Made by a program: the position numbers and the translations under genes. Under the pieces are notes generated by a model. The model did no database searches. It worked only from the letters and a program-made list of their open reading frames with translations, and was not told the DNA's origin. Below, in pieces: positions 51,582 through 63,058 of a stretch of 64,000 nucleotides of DNA. Source of the stretch: Agapanthus africanus (Eukaryota; Streptophyta; Magnoliopsida; Asparagales; Amaryllidaceae); NCBI GenBank assembly GCA_030015575.1, contig CM057344.1, positions 597,006,410-597,070,409 of the forward strand, given 5' to 3'. The stretch's first letter is position 1. Each line of letters starts with the position of its first letter.

Positions 51582-51818
51582 ATGAAAAGAAGCATGATCT
51601 TCGCATCTGTTCATCCAGAATTTCAGGTAGCACAACTCGAAGCGAAGGCAAGAACCGTGGCTGCGACATCGCATGAGGTTCTTCGACGGCTTGCTTATCT
51701 TACATTGTCCAAGTTATCAAGGACAATTCGTAGACAAATAGAAAAAGATTCCACAAGCAAGTCGGCTTCTGAGAGGAGGAATTTGGTCAAACCCTTCAAT
51801 GGGGAAGGCAAAGAATAG
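51582..51818 (+). CDS. Unrecognised 78-codon ORF, possible terminal exon
   Basis: The frame encodes a basic, helix-prone stretch (VAQLEAKARTVAATSHEVLR...LSRTIRRQIEK) and ends near 51818. An AG just before VAQLE (TTTCAG at about 51627) could be a splice acceptor, making this a 3'-terminal exon. The residue mix looks protein-like, but I do not recognise the family and no upstream exon was found. It may be a relic. Confidence 0.3.
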   Translation: MKRSMIFASVHPEFQVAQLEAKARTVAATSHEVLRRLAYLTLSKLSRTIRRQIEKDSTSKSASERRNLVKPFNGEGKE

Positions 51819-53941
51819 TTTGCGAATGTATGGCGGGTGATGGATGCAGAAGGTCGGTTGACCTGTTTTTGAATTGAACCGTTTTATGCATTACTAATAC
51901 CGAATAATTTTTGTTTAAATTGTCGCCCCTAATGTTCAGTAATCTTTTATGCCTGCACTTTTAGTCTACTTCATAAAGTAGGCTTCTGTACTCGGTGGTT
52001 ATGGTGTTGGTTGTGCTTGCCTGGATGCTTCTTTCCATTTTGAACAGGCAATAAAGCAAGCTCCTGTATACAGTGGAATGGGCTCAATTTTCCTGGAGCA
52101 AGGATCGGTACTTTGAATTCACAACAGTGATGCATACAACATTCACCATCATGGGAGACTGCAAAAGGACTGCCTGCCGGCACATTGTTGGGTCCAGAAA
52201 CCATGTTGAGGCCTTTGCATCACAGTTTTGCTATGTCAGGATCTGATTGAGTTTTCTGGGGATGCAATTGGTTTTTTACTTTGTGCATGTTGCACTGCAC
52301 CATTTCCTCAGAATCGTTTGCATCACGGTAAATTCAATGTTACTCAGTGTTGAGTGCTACATGAACAAATGCCTTGCCATTTCCTACATGAACAAACCTG
52401 TAGATTCGTTTGCATCGCTATTAGATTTTAAATGAACAGTACAGGTTTTGTAAATCGCTTCGTCCTCGCTCATTACAATGGTGAGAACATATCCTTTTGT
52501 GGACTGAGTTGCTTCTTCCTAATAATTTACTTCCAGGGGACACTATTTAGGTAATTATGCTTTCATTTTAGTTTTTTTTACTGAATTACAGGTTTATGTA
52601 ATAGCTTCAGCCCCACCAGTGTGATGACCGGCCGGCAAAAATAAATACCCCACAAGCGTTCTTGTTTGTCCAGGTTTGTGTAAATCTCGTATTTCTGAGG
52701 CCGTTTTTCATCCCTTGTTTTCAAATATCATACGGATTCTTCCCCATTGGATTTGTTTTAAAAGATTTTTTTAATTAGAGGCAACATATATTCTTTGATT
52801 TTTAGAAAATGTGCTTCAACTCCAACCCTTTTTTTCCCAAAGAAATATCCCAAGCCATTGAGACCGTTTATTTTCTCTGAGTTGTAATAGATTTGTGCTG
52901 GAAAGGTTATAAGTTCTTCACATTCGGTTTGGATTTTTGAAAGTTCGCATCAAGGACGTATTCTCTGCCTAACAAGAAATATCCCAAGCCATTGAGACCG
53001 TTTATTTTCTCCGAGTTGTAATAGATCGAAACGTTATAAGTTCTTCACAGTCGGTTTGGATTTTTTAAAGTTCGCATCAAGGAGGTATTATCCGCCTAAC
53101 AAGCACAAATCGGAATTTTTTCGCTTCACAGCAGACTACAAACATAATAAGTATGATACATCTCTTTAGTGGGTCATACCATGTGTGATATCTATCTTTT
53201 ATGAAGATGGTAGTTCCATGTATTCATTTGTCTGTTGGTGGCTGTATCTTTCATGTGAGAAGTAAAGGCCATCCAAGATTGAAAACTCACCAGAGCCACT
53301 TTCTCCACTACAACTCAAAAAGTGCAATTTTTTCAGCTGTGCACTGTTTATTGGGCTGGGGATTTTGAATGGCCTATAGTCACTTTGTCAAAAGTTTTGG
53401 AAGCATCTCCTGCCATCAGTTCAGGTATTTTCAATTTGGGTCATTGTGTAGTGCCTTGCTGCTTTCGTTATTGTCGACTGCTTATTCTAAGGCTGCCAGA
53501 TTTAACATTTCTGTCGAATTGCATGACCAATTTAGTAGAGGTCATAGTATCATCTTGGCAGCGGTGTAGCTGTGAAGTTCACGGCCAAAGTTGGATGTGA
53601 ACTTCACTTACATTTTCCCAGTTTGGATGGGTCGCCTATTAAGTTGGGACGAGACCCAAAACAGTACAGTGAGTGTAGTGCACAGTCAACTTGGCTGTGA
53701 ACTTCACGGACACATTAACCTCTGTAATCTTTTACCCTTTGGAATTGAATGATGTGTGCTAATCATGGCTCAGCTTGTCATCTTAAAGCTAGACGAGTCA
53801 TGATCATTATTGTTTTTGTTTAGATTTGAGAAATGCAGCTGCTTTAACCATTTGGGATTGAATGCTAAGACCTACTGAGTATTTTTTGTTTTAGTCGTCA
53901 TCATCATCATCATTAATCATGATTAAGTTTGAGTGTAGTTG
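51819..53941. other. Intergenic DNA with a tandem duplication
   Basis: No supported gene. ORFs at 51971-52204 (minus) and 53322-53600 (plus) are open but have no recognisable domain. A tandem duplication is annotated at 52840-53103. Confidence 0.45.
52840..53103 (+). repeat. Tandem duplication, 134-bp period
   Basis: Two adjacent copies start AAGAAATATCCCAAGCCATTG at 52840 and 52974 and end CCTAACAAG. Copy 2 has a few substitutions and a short deletion after GTAATAGAT. Confidence 0.93.
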
Positions 53942-54073
53942 ATGGAGAAAGGGAGAGATGAGAAAGAAAGTGAGGCGGTCATGAAGCAGCTGGCAATGTC
54001 AGGGCTGCTGTTTGTTTCAGAAGCTTTTTTCATCATAGCAACCATCTATCTGTTTTCTTTTTTGGCTTCTTGA
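53942..54073 (+). CDS. Possible 43-residue single-pass membrane microprotein
   Basis: A short open frame from ATG at 53942 to TGA at 54071-54073. It has a charged N-terminus (MEKGRDEKESEAVMKQ) and then a hydrophobic segment of about 20 residues (LLFVSEAFFIIATIYLFSFL). The charged-then-hydrophobic order resembles a small membrane protein, but there is no homolog I recognise and it could be chance or an upstream ORF. Confidence 0.2.
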   Translation: MEKGRDEKESEAVMKQLAMSGLLFVSEAFFIIATIYLFSFLAS

Positions 54074-54461
54074 GCAGCAAAGGAATCAGGCACAAACTTT
54101 ACAACACAAAGAAAGAAAGGTACAACTTCTCACTTTATTCTCTTTAATTTATTTGTTTAGTTTATTTTATTTATTTCTTCAAAGAAAGGCAAGAAAAAAG
54201 TTATTAAAGTGTAGACAAGAATTAAGAAGAAGAATAAGAAGAAAAAAGCTCCTTTTAAAGCTGTCAAAAGTTGCAACAACAAGAGAAGTACTGTTTTGGG
54301 ATTTGATTTTTTTCTCTTTAGATAAAAAAAAACTAGGAGTAAATTCTATTTGTCTCTTCTCTTCAACTACAAAAACATAAAGACAAGAACAAGAGAAACA
54401 AATTACTAAGAAAGGAAACAACTAATATTACTGCATGCTTCTTCATATTTAATTCCCTAAC

Positions 54462-55594
54462 TTACGGCCAATGGCTGCAAAAATCTGAGAGCTTCTTCCT
54501 TCCTTGAACAATCTCATCAAAGAAATCATCCAGCTGCCCGACTAGATTATCGGTCCCGGACCTCAACTTCCGAAACCATACCTTCAAGCTCTCAACCCTC
54601 TCCCTTGTCTCGCATCCCGTAATCGTAACCGTGTTCTTTTCAAGCTCCTCCCTCAGCTCCTCGGTCTCCGCTGTCGCCCTCCGTAGCTCGTACATCAAAA
54701 TCTTCGGGCGGGGCCCGTTGAAGGCCTCGGCCGACATCCTCTCCTGCAGCCTGCATACCGATGCCATGAACCCCGTGCACGTGGTGGCTGTGGTACTTGG
54801 AGCGGTACTGTTGTTGGAGTATGAGGAAAGCGTGCCCCATGTTAAGACGGTGAGCAGGAACGAGCTTATGTTCCTTGTCGCGTGGAGGACTCCTCTGAAA
54901 CCATTGAACCCATTGACCCTCGACGATTCGATGAACATGAAGCGGAGGTTCATCGGCTGTATCCTCGTCTCCGTCAGCACCCTGTTCTCCTCTTCTAGCA
55001 CCATGGCTTGTCTCCGGCAACTCGAAATCGCCCTGATCATTGCCTGAATTAAACATGTGCGCTAGCTACAGTCAGTGGAATTAATGCCTCATCTCTGCTA
55101 ATATATATGATGCAAACTCTATTACTAACAGATTTACCCTTGTAATAGATGACCGATTTCCATTAATACACGTGTGCATTGCATGCGCAAAATACTAGCT
55201 AGTAAATAGGGTAGCGAAGGAGAGAAAGAAGGAAAAAAGAGACCTGACGGGTGGCATGAGAAGCATCAAGTATGTTGATGGCCGCCGAGGAATAGGACTC
55301 GATACCCGACAGGCCGAGCTTGATGACGTGGCACGCTTCCCAGAGGATGGCCGTCTCATCCATGTACTCGTCAAGCCATTTCTCCCCCGGAGGAAGACGG
55401 AGCTTCTTTACGAGCTGGGTGAGGTAAGAGTGCAGCGAGCGGAGAAGCGACACGACCCTCTCGAGGAACTGGAGAGACATCAAGTTGTTATTGTTGTTGT
55501 TGCCGTTTTGAGAGGCCAAGGAGCGGTCGAGGTCGTCGAGGCCGTGGGTGAGCAGGGAGTAGAAGCCTGTGACAGAGATGGAGCAAGGCTTCAT
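54462..55594 (-). CDS. BYPASS1-like plant protein (BPS1/DUF793 group)
   Basis: A two-exon gene: exon 1 is 55594-55244 and exon 2 is 55043-54462, with a 200-bp intron (CGTCAG|GTCTCT ... AATTCAG|GCA). The joined frame gives 310 residues. Features are the N-terminal [23 protein letters not shown], a [20 protein letters not shown] helix and [20 protein letters not shown]. There is an Asn run near residue 33. After the intron come [20 protein letters not shown] (a possible membrane-associated hydrophobic helix) and a coiled-coil-like Glu-rich end ([16 protein letters not shown]). It looks like the plant-specific BPS1-like family (Arabidopsis At1g22030 type, from memory), whose biochemistry is poorly known; the founding member limits a root-derived mobile signal. 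Frame and splice sites are intact, so it should be functional. Confidence 0.8.
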
Positions 55595-57440
55595 GTTGAT
55601 GAATATAATTAATTTTGAGGAGGAAATTAATGAAAGCTAGCACAAGTTAATTTTAGTGAGGAAATGAAACTGATGGTTGTGGATAGTTTATAGAGAAGGG
55701 AGGGAAAGGGAAGGGGAAGCAAATGATGAGGGTTGTTTCCTTTGGAGGAGAAAGGATGATTGGGAATCTGAGCATTTTGGTGCATTCTTTTTAAGTGGCA
55801 CTGTATATAAAGACAAGCAGCAGGAGCAGCAGCAGGAGCAGCTGCTCTCATGCAATTAATTTGGAATACCAAACCTCTCTTAACATTCATTCATGACTTG
55901 TGAGTTGATCATTCCATTTGTTGCTCTCTCTCTCTCTCTCCCCCTCCCCAATTCAAGTGCGAACAATTAAATGGAATGGAGTGGTCTAAATTTTGACTGA
56001 ATAGACTAGATACAATCCTTAAAAAACGGCTTCATGAGATATGGGGACCATAGAGGGGGAGGAAATTATTAATTAAGTCTTGGCTTTTGATTTGAGTTCT
56101 GATCTCTCTCTCTCTCTCTCCCCCTACACTCCCAAGCTTTTGTTATTATTATCTATCTATTGAATCATGTTAGCTCTAATGTAGGTGCTAATAGGGGGAG
56201 TCTTATTACATAGCTTTTTATGGTCTTTATGGTCTGAAATCAGACTATGTGCATCGATCTGCCTATGTGCAAAATATATCCTCCTCTCAGTGAAGCAACA
56301 TGTATGCAATCTCAATATTTGTGTCATATAATGAGTTGTTTTTATTATTTGTTGTTAAATACGAGAAAGATGGTGTTTAGCGCACGCTCGCACATATATA
56401 TATTTTAAAAAAAATTGTATGTTTGAAAGATCGATATATTTTGTGCTGGTGGGGTTTGAAAGGAACAGGAGAAAGAATGGTGCTATTGGTCCCTTTTCAA
56501 GCACTCTTTGTATTTGTTGGAATCACAGGAACATGGTGTAATTTGGTCCTATGTCTGGTGCAGAGCAGCTCAAATCTGAACATTGATTGCTTTAATGTTA
56601 GGAGCAACCTCCTACAATATAAGTTAGTTTGGTAATAAAGTATCCGAAACCACCATTTCCTTTAAGCTAAAGCGAAACAGCAGTTTTCATACATACAAAC
56701 CATGGTTTTCATAAAGATAAGGTTTCACATAGTTTAGGGTCATTTGGTAAATGTGGTTTGAAAAACCAAGGTGTTGTTTAACTATAGGGTTTAAAAAAGA
56801 GAGCCACTTAAAACTTTGCCAAAGTCCAGTGTTTTTTAAAATGAGAGAATATAATTTATCTACTTAACACCACACGTTAGGTTGAAAGCCTTTTGGACAA
56901 GAGGTTGAAAGCCTTTTGGACAAGACCTGAACTTTTTGCACAATGATATCCTATTCAATCCATGATTTGATAGCGTATCCGATAGAAGTCTGATCCGGGT
57001 TTATTAGTCCCAACTATTGTGATGGTTTGAACATGTGAAAGCATGAAAAAACTTCTATGCAAGAGCTTGTATGGTGCAAACCACTTGCAACCCCTTAGAG
57101 TTCTTTTGCACAAAATCCAAAGACATTCAAGGGCTTGTAAGTGGCCTGCATGGTGCAAACCCTTGCATACTAGTTTTTTCCCGAAAGCATAGTTTCGGAA
57201 ACCGATCGAAGCCCTTCAGGTCAAAAACCATGAAAATGTAAAACCTGAAAATTAACTCATATAACCATTTTACAATCCAATTCTTCATCAGGCCAAGATT
57301 GTGATGGTTTTGAACTTCCTAACATCTAAGTTTATCCTAATATGTGTGTATAATAATAATAATTATTATTATTATGACGTAGAAGAAGAAGAAACGAGGC
57401 TCTAGGAAGTTTTTCCTTTAGGTGGTTTCAAAAATCTATA
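55595..57440. other. Upstream region of the BYPASS1-like gene and intergenic DNA
   Basis: This holds the promoter of the minus-strand gene. On that strand, a TATA-like TATATA lies at about 55803-55808. CT-repeat microsatellites are at 55925-55943 and 56103-56121. An (AAT)n/(ATT)n palindromic stretch is at 57349-57373. No other gene is seen. Confidence 0.4.
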
Positions 57441-57449
57441 TTTTACACG

Positions 57450-58910
57450 ATTTTTTTTTGACGATCAAACCCATCATCATCATCATCATCATTTTTATCA
57501 TGTAAGATGTGTATACACTAAATTAAATTTTATGTGATTCCACCATTTTTTCGCCGTTGAATTAGTAATATAAAAAATTCTATTTTCGGTAAACCGTTAA
57601 TTTTGCATCCACTAAATCAACGGTGAAAAATTGATGGAATCGGATGAAATTTGGTGTATCCACATCTTACATGATAAAGATGATGATAATGGACAATGGT
57701 TGTCGAAAAATATCATGAATGGCGTATTTTTTCGAGGCGAAATTCTCTCCCATGACACCTTTTCATTCATTATAACATGTGAATAATGGGGTAAAGGTGC
57801 GATAGGAGGAAATTTCCTCCTATGGCATCGAAAAGAATACACCCTTCATGATTTTTTTCGACGGTCAGCACCCATCATCTTCATATTTATTATGTAAGAT
57901 GCGGATACCCTAAATTTCATGTTTTTCCATCATTTTTTCACCATTGATTTAATGATTGCAAAATTAACAGTTTACCGACAATATAACTTTTTATATTGTG
58001 AATTCAACGGTGAAAAAGTGGTGAAATCATATGAAATTTGGTGCATCCACATCTTACATGACAAAGATGATAATGATGATGATGGATGCCAATCGTTGAA
58101 AAATCATGGAGGATTTAGATTTTTGGCGCTACCTTACCCTCTCTCTTTATATATATATATATATATATATATAAGAGAATAACGAAGAAAAGATGCCATA
58201 CGAGGGAATTTTCTTCTTTGGCGTTGAAAAAGTATACTCTCCATGATTTTTTTCCAACGATCGGCACCCATCTTGATCATCTAAGATGTCGATACACCAA
58301 ATTTCACGTGATTCTACCATTTTTTCACCGTTGAATTTGCAGTGTAAAAATTTCTATTGTCGGTAAACCGTTAATTTTGTACGCACTAAATCAACGGTGA
58401 AAAAGTGATAAAATTATATAAAATTTGGTGTATCCACATCTTAGATGATAAAGATGATGATGATCGGTGCCGATCGTCGGAAAAAATCATGTAGAGTGTA
58501 TTTTTCGACGCTATAGGAAGAAAATCCCTCCCATGACACTTATTCTCCATTAATCTCTCTATATGTGTGTGGATGGGGGGATAATGGAGGAAAGGTGTTA
58601 TAAGAGGGAATTTACTCCTGTGGCATCGAAAAAATACATCTTCCATGATTTTTTCCGACGATCGGCAACCATTATCATCATCATCTGAGATACGGATACA
58701 CCAAATTTCGATGTGATTCTACCACTTTTTCACTGTTGATTTAGTGGATGCAAAATTAACGGTTTACCGACAATAGAATTTTTTACATTGCTAATTCAAC
58801 GGTGAAAAAGTAGTGGAAACACATGAAATTTGGTGCATCATCATCTTATATTAAAGTTAATGATGATTGGTGCCAATTGTCAGAAAAAATCGTAGAGGGT
58901 ATGAATTTTT
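57450..58910. repeat. Array of four palindromic units in alternating orientation
   Basis: Four units of about 260 bp, centred near 57588, 57975, 58363 and 58768. Each is a long imperfect inverted repeat: arms with ATCTTACATGATAAAGATGATG, GGTGTATCCACATC and CAACGGTGAAAAA flank an asymmetric centre. The centre reads CGGTAAACCGTTAATTTTG in units 1 and 3 and its reverse complement in units 2 and 4. Spacers of 120-150 bp are themselves partly palindromic; one contains (TA)13 at 58148-58173. There is no coding potential. It resembles a multimeric MITE or foldback element. Confidence 0.88.
58148..58173. repeat. (TA)13 microsatellite
   Basis: Uninterrupted TA dinucleotides in a spacer of the palindrome array. 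Confidence 0.95.
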
Positions 58911-58949
58911 GACGCCACCTGAGGAAAAAGCCTTATAGGGCCTCATTTC

Positions 58950-61126
58950 TGTTAGTTGTATGTATGCCCTAGAAGCCATTGTTGTACATGATTGTATATT
59001 ACAATGGATGCTTGGACATATATAGGGAGGACTTTCTTGCTCGACATGATAGTATGCTATCTGGTTACTCTTTATCTTAACATGTAGACTAGTATTGTGA
59101 TACTGTCTTTCTCTCACATGTTGGTAAAGCCCTTAGGATGTATACTTGGCTATCAGGATTATGATGCAGATCATACTAGTGGGGCCAGGGTAGTCCATAA
59201 GTACATTATTTAAATGTTCCTAGTCGAGGGTGTATCGAGACGGAACATCGATATTCCAAAGTAGACTAGCGTATACGCTTCTTGACCCATTTGATGGGCG
59301 ATGGATGATCCCATATCTATTGGTGTTTGATATCAAAGATAGTATACGGGTGCTCAGTGGAGACTGGGTACACTGAACAGGACTCGCCGAAAACTCCTAA
59401 ATGGTATTATACCTAACGTCATATAGCAGTTCTCTGGTGACACTGGTACAGGTTAGTCTGTAGACCCGAGATCGTCATAGAGTCTTGTATGATTCCCACC
59501 GTGTTTTGATTTCCACCTTACCACATTCAAGAGAGCGTGCAAAACGGTGGTTTTTAGGTACAGTCCCGAGTCACATGGAGGCAATGAGCGATAGGAGGGG
59601 ATTCGTCTCTCCCGGTATTGGGGGTTGATATTGCGCTGTGCTCGATTGGCCATAACAGGAAGTCTCTGACCAAGGCTGATATGGAGATTTACTGGTAAGT
59701 GTTATCAATAGTTTCTCGACCCGTTATGAGCCTTATATCGGCATGACTTATCAAGTTACCGGGGTCTGACGTTTACCACCCCTAGACTCGATATGCGACA
59801 TATCAGACTAAGAGACCGGACTGTACGGTAGTGTTACTTATTGGATACACGGGAGTATGAGCAAGCTTACTTGTTGATCTTCTGATCGCTCAATACCCGA
59901 GTAGCCGTTACGTCCAGCTTGTATCGCTGATGGCTTGTGGGTAACTGATATGATCATTATCTACTGCCGGCGTATTGACGAGTCTTTAAAGTCCTACACA
60001 GAGGTTTCCTGGCTCAAGCGAAATGAAGTAGGGCACATATGTGATATGTGCGGGACCGAGATTAATATGTGTATGTGATACCGTATTCTAATCTCGCGAT
60101 ATGTGATATCAGTCGGTTATATGTGATATAGCCAGGTTATTGAATCAAATGTTGATTCGATAAGTTGATATAAATGATATTAGTCGGTTATATGTGATAT
60201 AGCCGGATTATTAAATCAAGTGTTGATTTAATAATTTAATATATAATTATATGTTTGATATATTAATATATATTAATTAATATTAGCTCACTTAAGAATT
60301 TCTTTTCTTACTTATACATTTAATTTATATGTGATATATATTAATGTATTTGTTCTTTGTGTCATGCTTGATGATACATTGTACATGGATGTATGAGACT
60401 CATACCATACTTAAGATAATTATGGTAAATATTTATTTAGAGAATATACAAAATTAAGTGGAATTTGTCATAGCTTATGAAGTTTGTGGAAACCATTGAC
60501 TTAGTCCACTAATTTTGTTTTACTTTAGAAATTTATTAACCCAACCATTATCTTTAGCCATGGTTAAATCTCTATATGAGTTATATATGATATTTTTTCA
60601 CCCATGGTTGCCATTCTATTCTTGACTTCATCCTCTTCTTCATCTCCTTTGAGCTTTCTAGGTTTTCTTGAGGTGAAAAAAAAGCGAGAGAAAAATAATT
60701 CTAAAGTGAGAAAAATTCCTACTTCATCAATCTACACTAGACTAGCCATTTAGTATAGGTTGTTTGCTTCACTAATTCTCAATTGGTGAGGAGGAAGCTT
60801 GAGTTGGAGATTTCTCGACGTAGGTCATCTTCGGCCTCGAAGTTCTTCAAGCAAAGCTTGTTCCTTTCGCCTAGTGGAGCTTAATGAGAGTCCGGGAGAC
60901 CATTACTTGGAGCAAAGGGACTACTAAACGGAGTTTTAGAAGTGAAGGACCGGTCTACAAAGGTTGTGTTCCTTGTTCATTTAGAGTAAAGTTGTTTACT
61001 TGCTTGTTTAATAATCCTAATTCTCTAGTTAAATCCTCAGTTATGGGTTGCTTAGCACTCTAGATTTTTTAAAATTGCATGCTTGATGTCTTAGAAAACA
61101 TAGTGAGGATGCTAAGGAACTCGGCA
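58950..61126 (+). repeat. LTR of copia copy C
   Basis: A 2,177-bp LTR starting TGTTAGTTGTATGTATGCCC, the same start as the B LTR on its coding strand, and ending CGGCA. It is more diverged from B than the two B LTRs are from each other. The ORF at 59453-59653 corresponds to the shared LTR segment and is not a gene. Confidence 0.85.
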
Positions 61127-61127
61127 G

Positions 61128-61140
61128 TGGTATCAGGACC
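61128..61140 (+). other. Primer-binding site of copia copy C (mutated)
   Basis: Reads TGGTATCAGGACC, while copies A and B have TGGTATCAGAGCC. It lies one base after the LTR end. Confidence 0.8.
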
Positions 61141-63058
61141 AAGCTAGAGAATTAGACGATGTTAGTTAATTACGAAACCGAAACAACTCTGAAATCTCGA
61201 AATCAAATCCCTAGTTTCTGTCGTTTTTAAAAAGTTCTCTGAAAATTATTTAAACAAGTGCAGATTGTTACATATGATGTGATAAGAACACCAGAGAAAA
61301 ATGAGCCCATTCCACTGGATTTTTCCCGACGAAATTAGCTAAAAACCGGCCTGGCCGGTTTTTTAATCGAGTTTAGGCTTCGATTTTCTTTTGTGTTCCA
61401 GTCTCTGGGGTTTAGTGTTTCAGGTATTGTTTGATTTTGCCAAGATTGCATGTGATGTTATCTTTTCTGTAGTGGCAATTCGGAGTATTTCGTATTCGTA
61501 ATTTTAACATCGTTTCGGATTTATATATGTGATACAATATTTGGAATCCACAATAATTAGTTTTGTGAAAACTAGTTTGAATTTTGTAAACCTAGCAATT
61601 CAGTCTCATTTGATCGGTTGCCACGGGGTTTTGATATGGATCAAAACTCTGTCGCAATCACGTAGTGTACGCGGATACTCGTCGGGTAACATTACTAGAT
61701 AGCCACGCCCCAAAGCCCCGACCAATTGACTGTGGAAGAACCCCGTTGCCAAAAGTATCCTCCCGGGTGCTCGTGGCCGCGGTGTTCCGCCTAAGTGCAC
61801 TTTGTCGACGGCATCGGGGGTGCGGCCGTCTACTAAAGTTTCTGACGAGCATTCGATCAGGATGTCGGGAATCTTGTTGAATTGCCCGACTGGTTATTGA
61901 AAAGTGTTTTCAATATTGAGACTAAAATGCGGGGTTTATAAGCTTAGGCATGAAATTCGGAATATGAGATATTCTGGGTTTATGATGTCCGGGTTTATGA
62001 TGTCTAAGGAATTCATTTGGTTAGGCATGAAATCCGAAGTATGTGATATTTCGGGTTTATGATATCTAAGGTGGCTGCTGATTCCAATTGTTGTAGTTTT
62101 CACTTTCCTTTCTGCGACCGTAAGTGTAATATGTGGTGTATCGCCGGTTTCGTTGTTATATGTCAACGACAATTGGGATACATATATTTACTTACGTTGA
62201 TGACATTTGATGTTGTGTGTTGCTGTGATATGTTATATTGGATCGTCATGTTTGAATAGCCGGGGGGGTTTTGCGTGAGATGAGAGTTTTTCATTTTCAT
62301 TCATGTAAAAATTTATATGTAATATTCTTTTATTGGGACACTTCCGGATTGAGGATAATGTCACCATTGTTGTATATTATTTACTTTTCCGCATTAGGAT
62401 AGACCCAAGGCGGGGAGCACAAGTAACCGGGTTTTAGAGTCCAGTGGGAGACCATCTTGAGGAGTCGAAACCGGGTCTCCTAACTCTAGAATTGGTAGGG
62501 TTGCTTGCCACTCTCGTAAGGGTCTAGGGATATGGGTTTGGCTATTCATCACGACCGTGGAATCCGTGTTTTTTACTAGCATAATTTAAAACACGGACTT
62601 CCTAATATATCCAATATTTCATATGTTGACTTCTGCTGTAATGTTCTGTGATGAGATCATATAACTGCCTGAGACGAATGCTTAATATTATATATATGAT
62701 ATATAATATACGTTGCTTATGTTTTGCATCCGTGCTAGTACTGGCCCCGCTCTGCCGTTAGTTATCTAACCTAGCGGTGCATGACGGGACCCCATGACGA
62801 ATGCGGATGGCATAAGTATACTTTATATAACTATTTTCATTTCTTTATCTATGATGCTTAGGAAGTATAAATGATGGGACTTCATTAATGAGATTAATGA
62901 AAAGGAAAGAAATCCAATGATATTGTAGAATCAAATTTTCAAAAAAGGTAGTTCTAGTTCTTAAACACACTATTGCCGGTCCCAAGTCCGGATGAGAAAG
63001 AGTGAGGGTAGTAGTAGACTTGTGACAGCCAACGTAAAACTTTGTCATATTCTATGAC

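Larger units (their letters stand above)
58950..63055 (+). mobile_element. Copia retrotransposon copy C (LTR plus leader)
   Basis: A plus-strand relative of copies A and B with the 5' LTR (58950-61126), PBS (61128-61140) and about 1.9 kb of the same leader. The shared parts include the stretch around 62395-62580 (compare 11400-11540 reversed) and 62720-62830 (compare 11140-11260 reversed). The copia match fades near 62950-63055, where the RTE LINE begins. The LINE probably inserted into copy C or replaced its end; pol would then lie beyond the window. Confidence 0.85.

Noticed and set aside
54631..55056. 138-codon ORFs on the plus strand and in a second minus frame
   Set aside because: They overlap exon 2 of the BYPASS1-like gene in other frames; the spliced minus-strand frame explains the sequence.
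55256..55612. 118-codon plus-strand ORF
   Set aside because: Antisense shadow of exon 1 of the BYPASS1-like gene.
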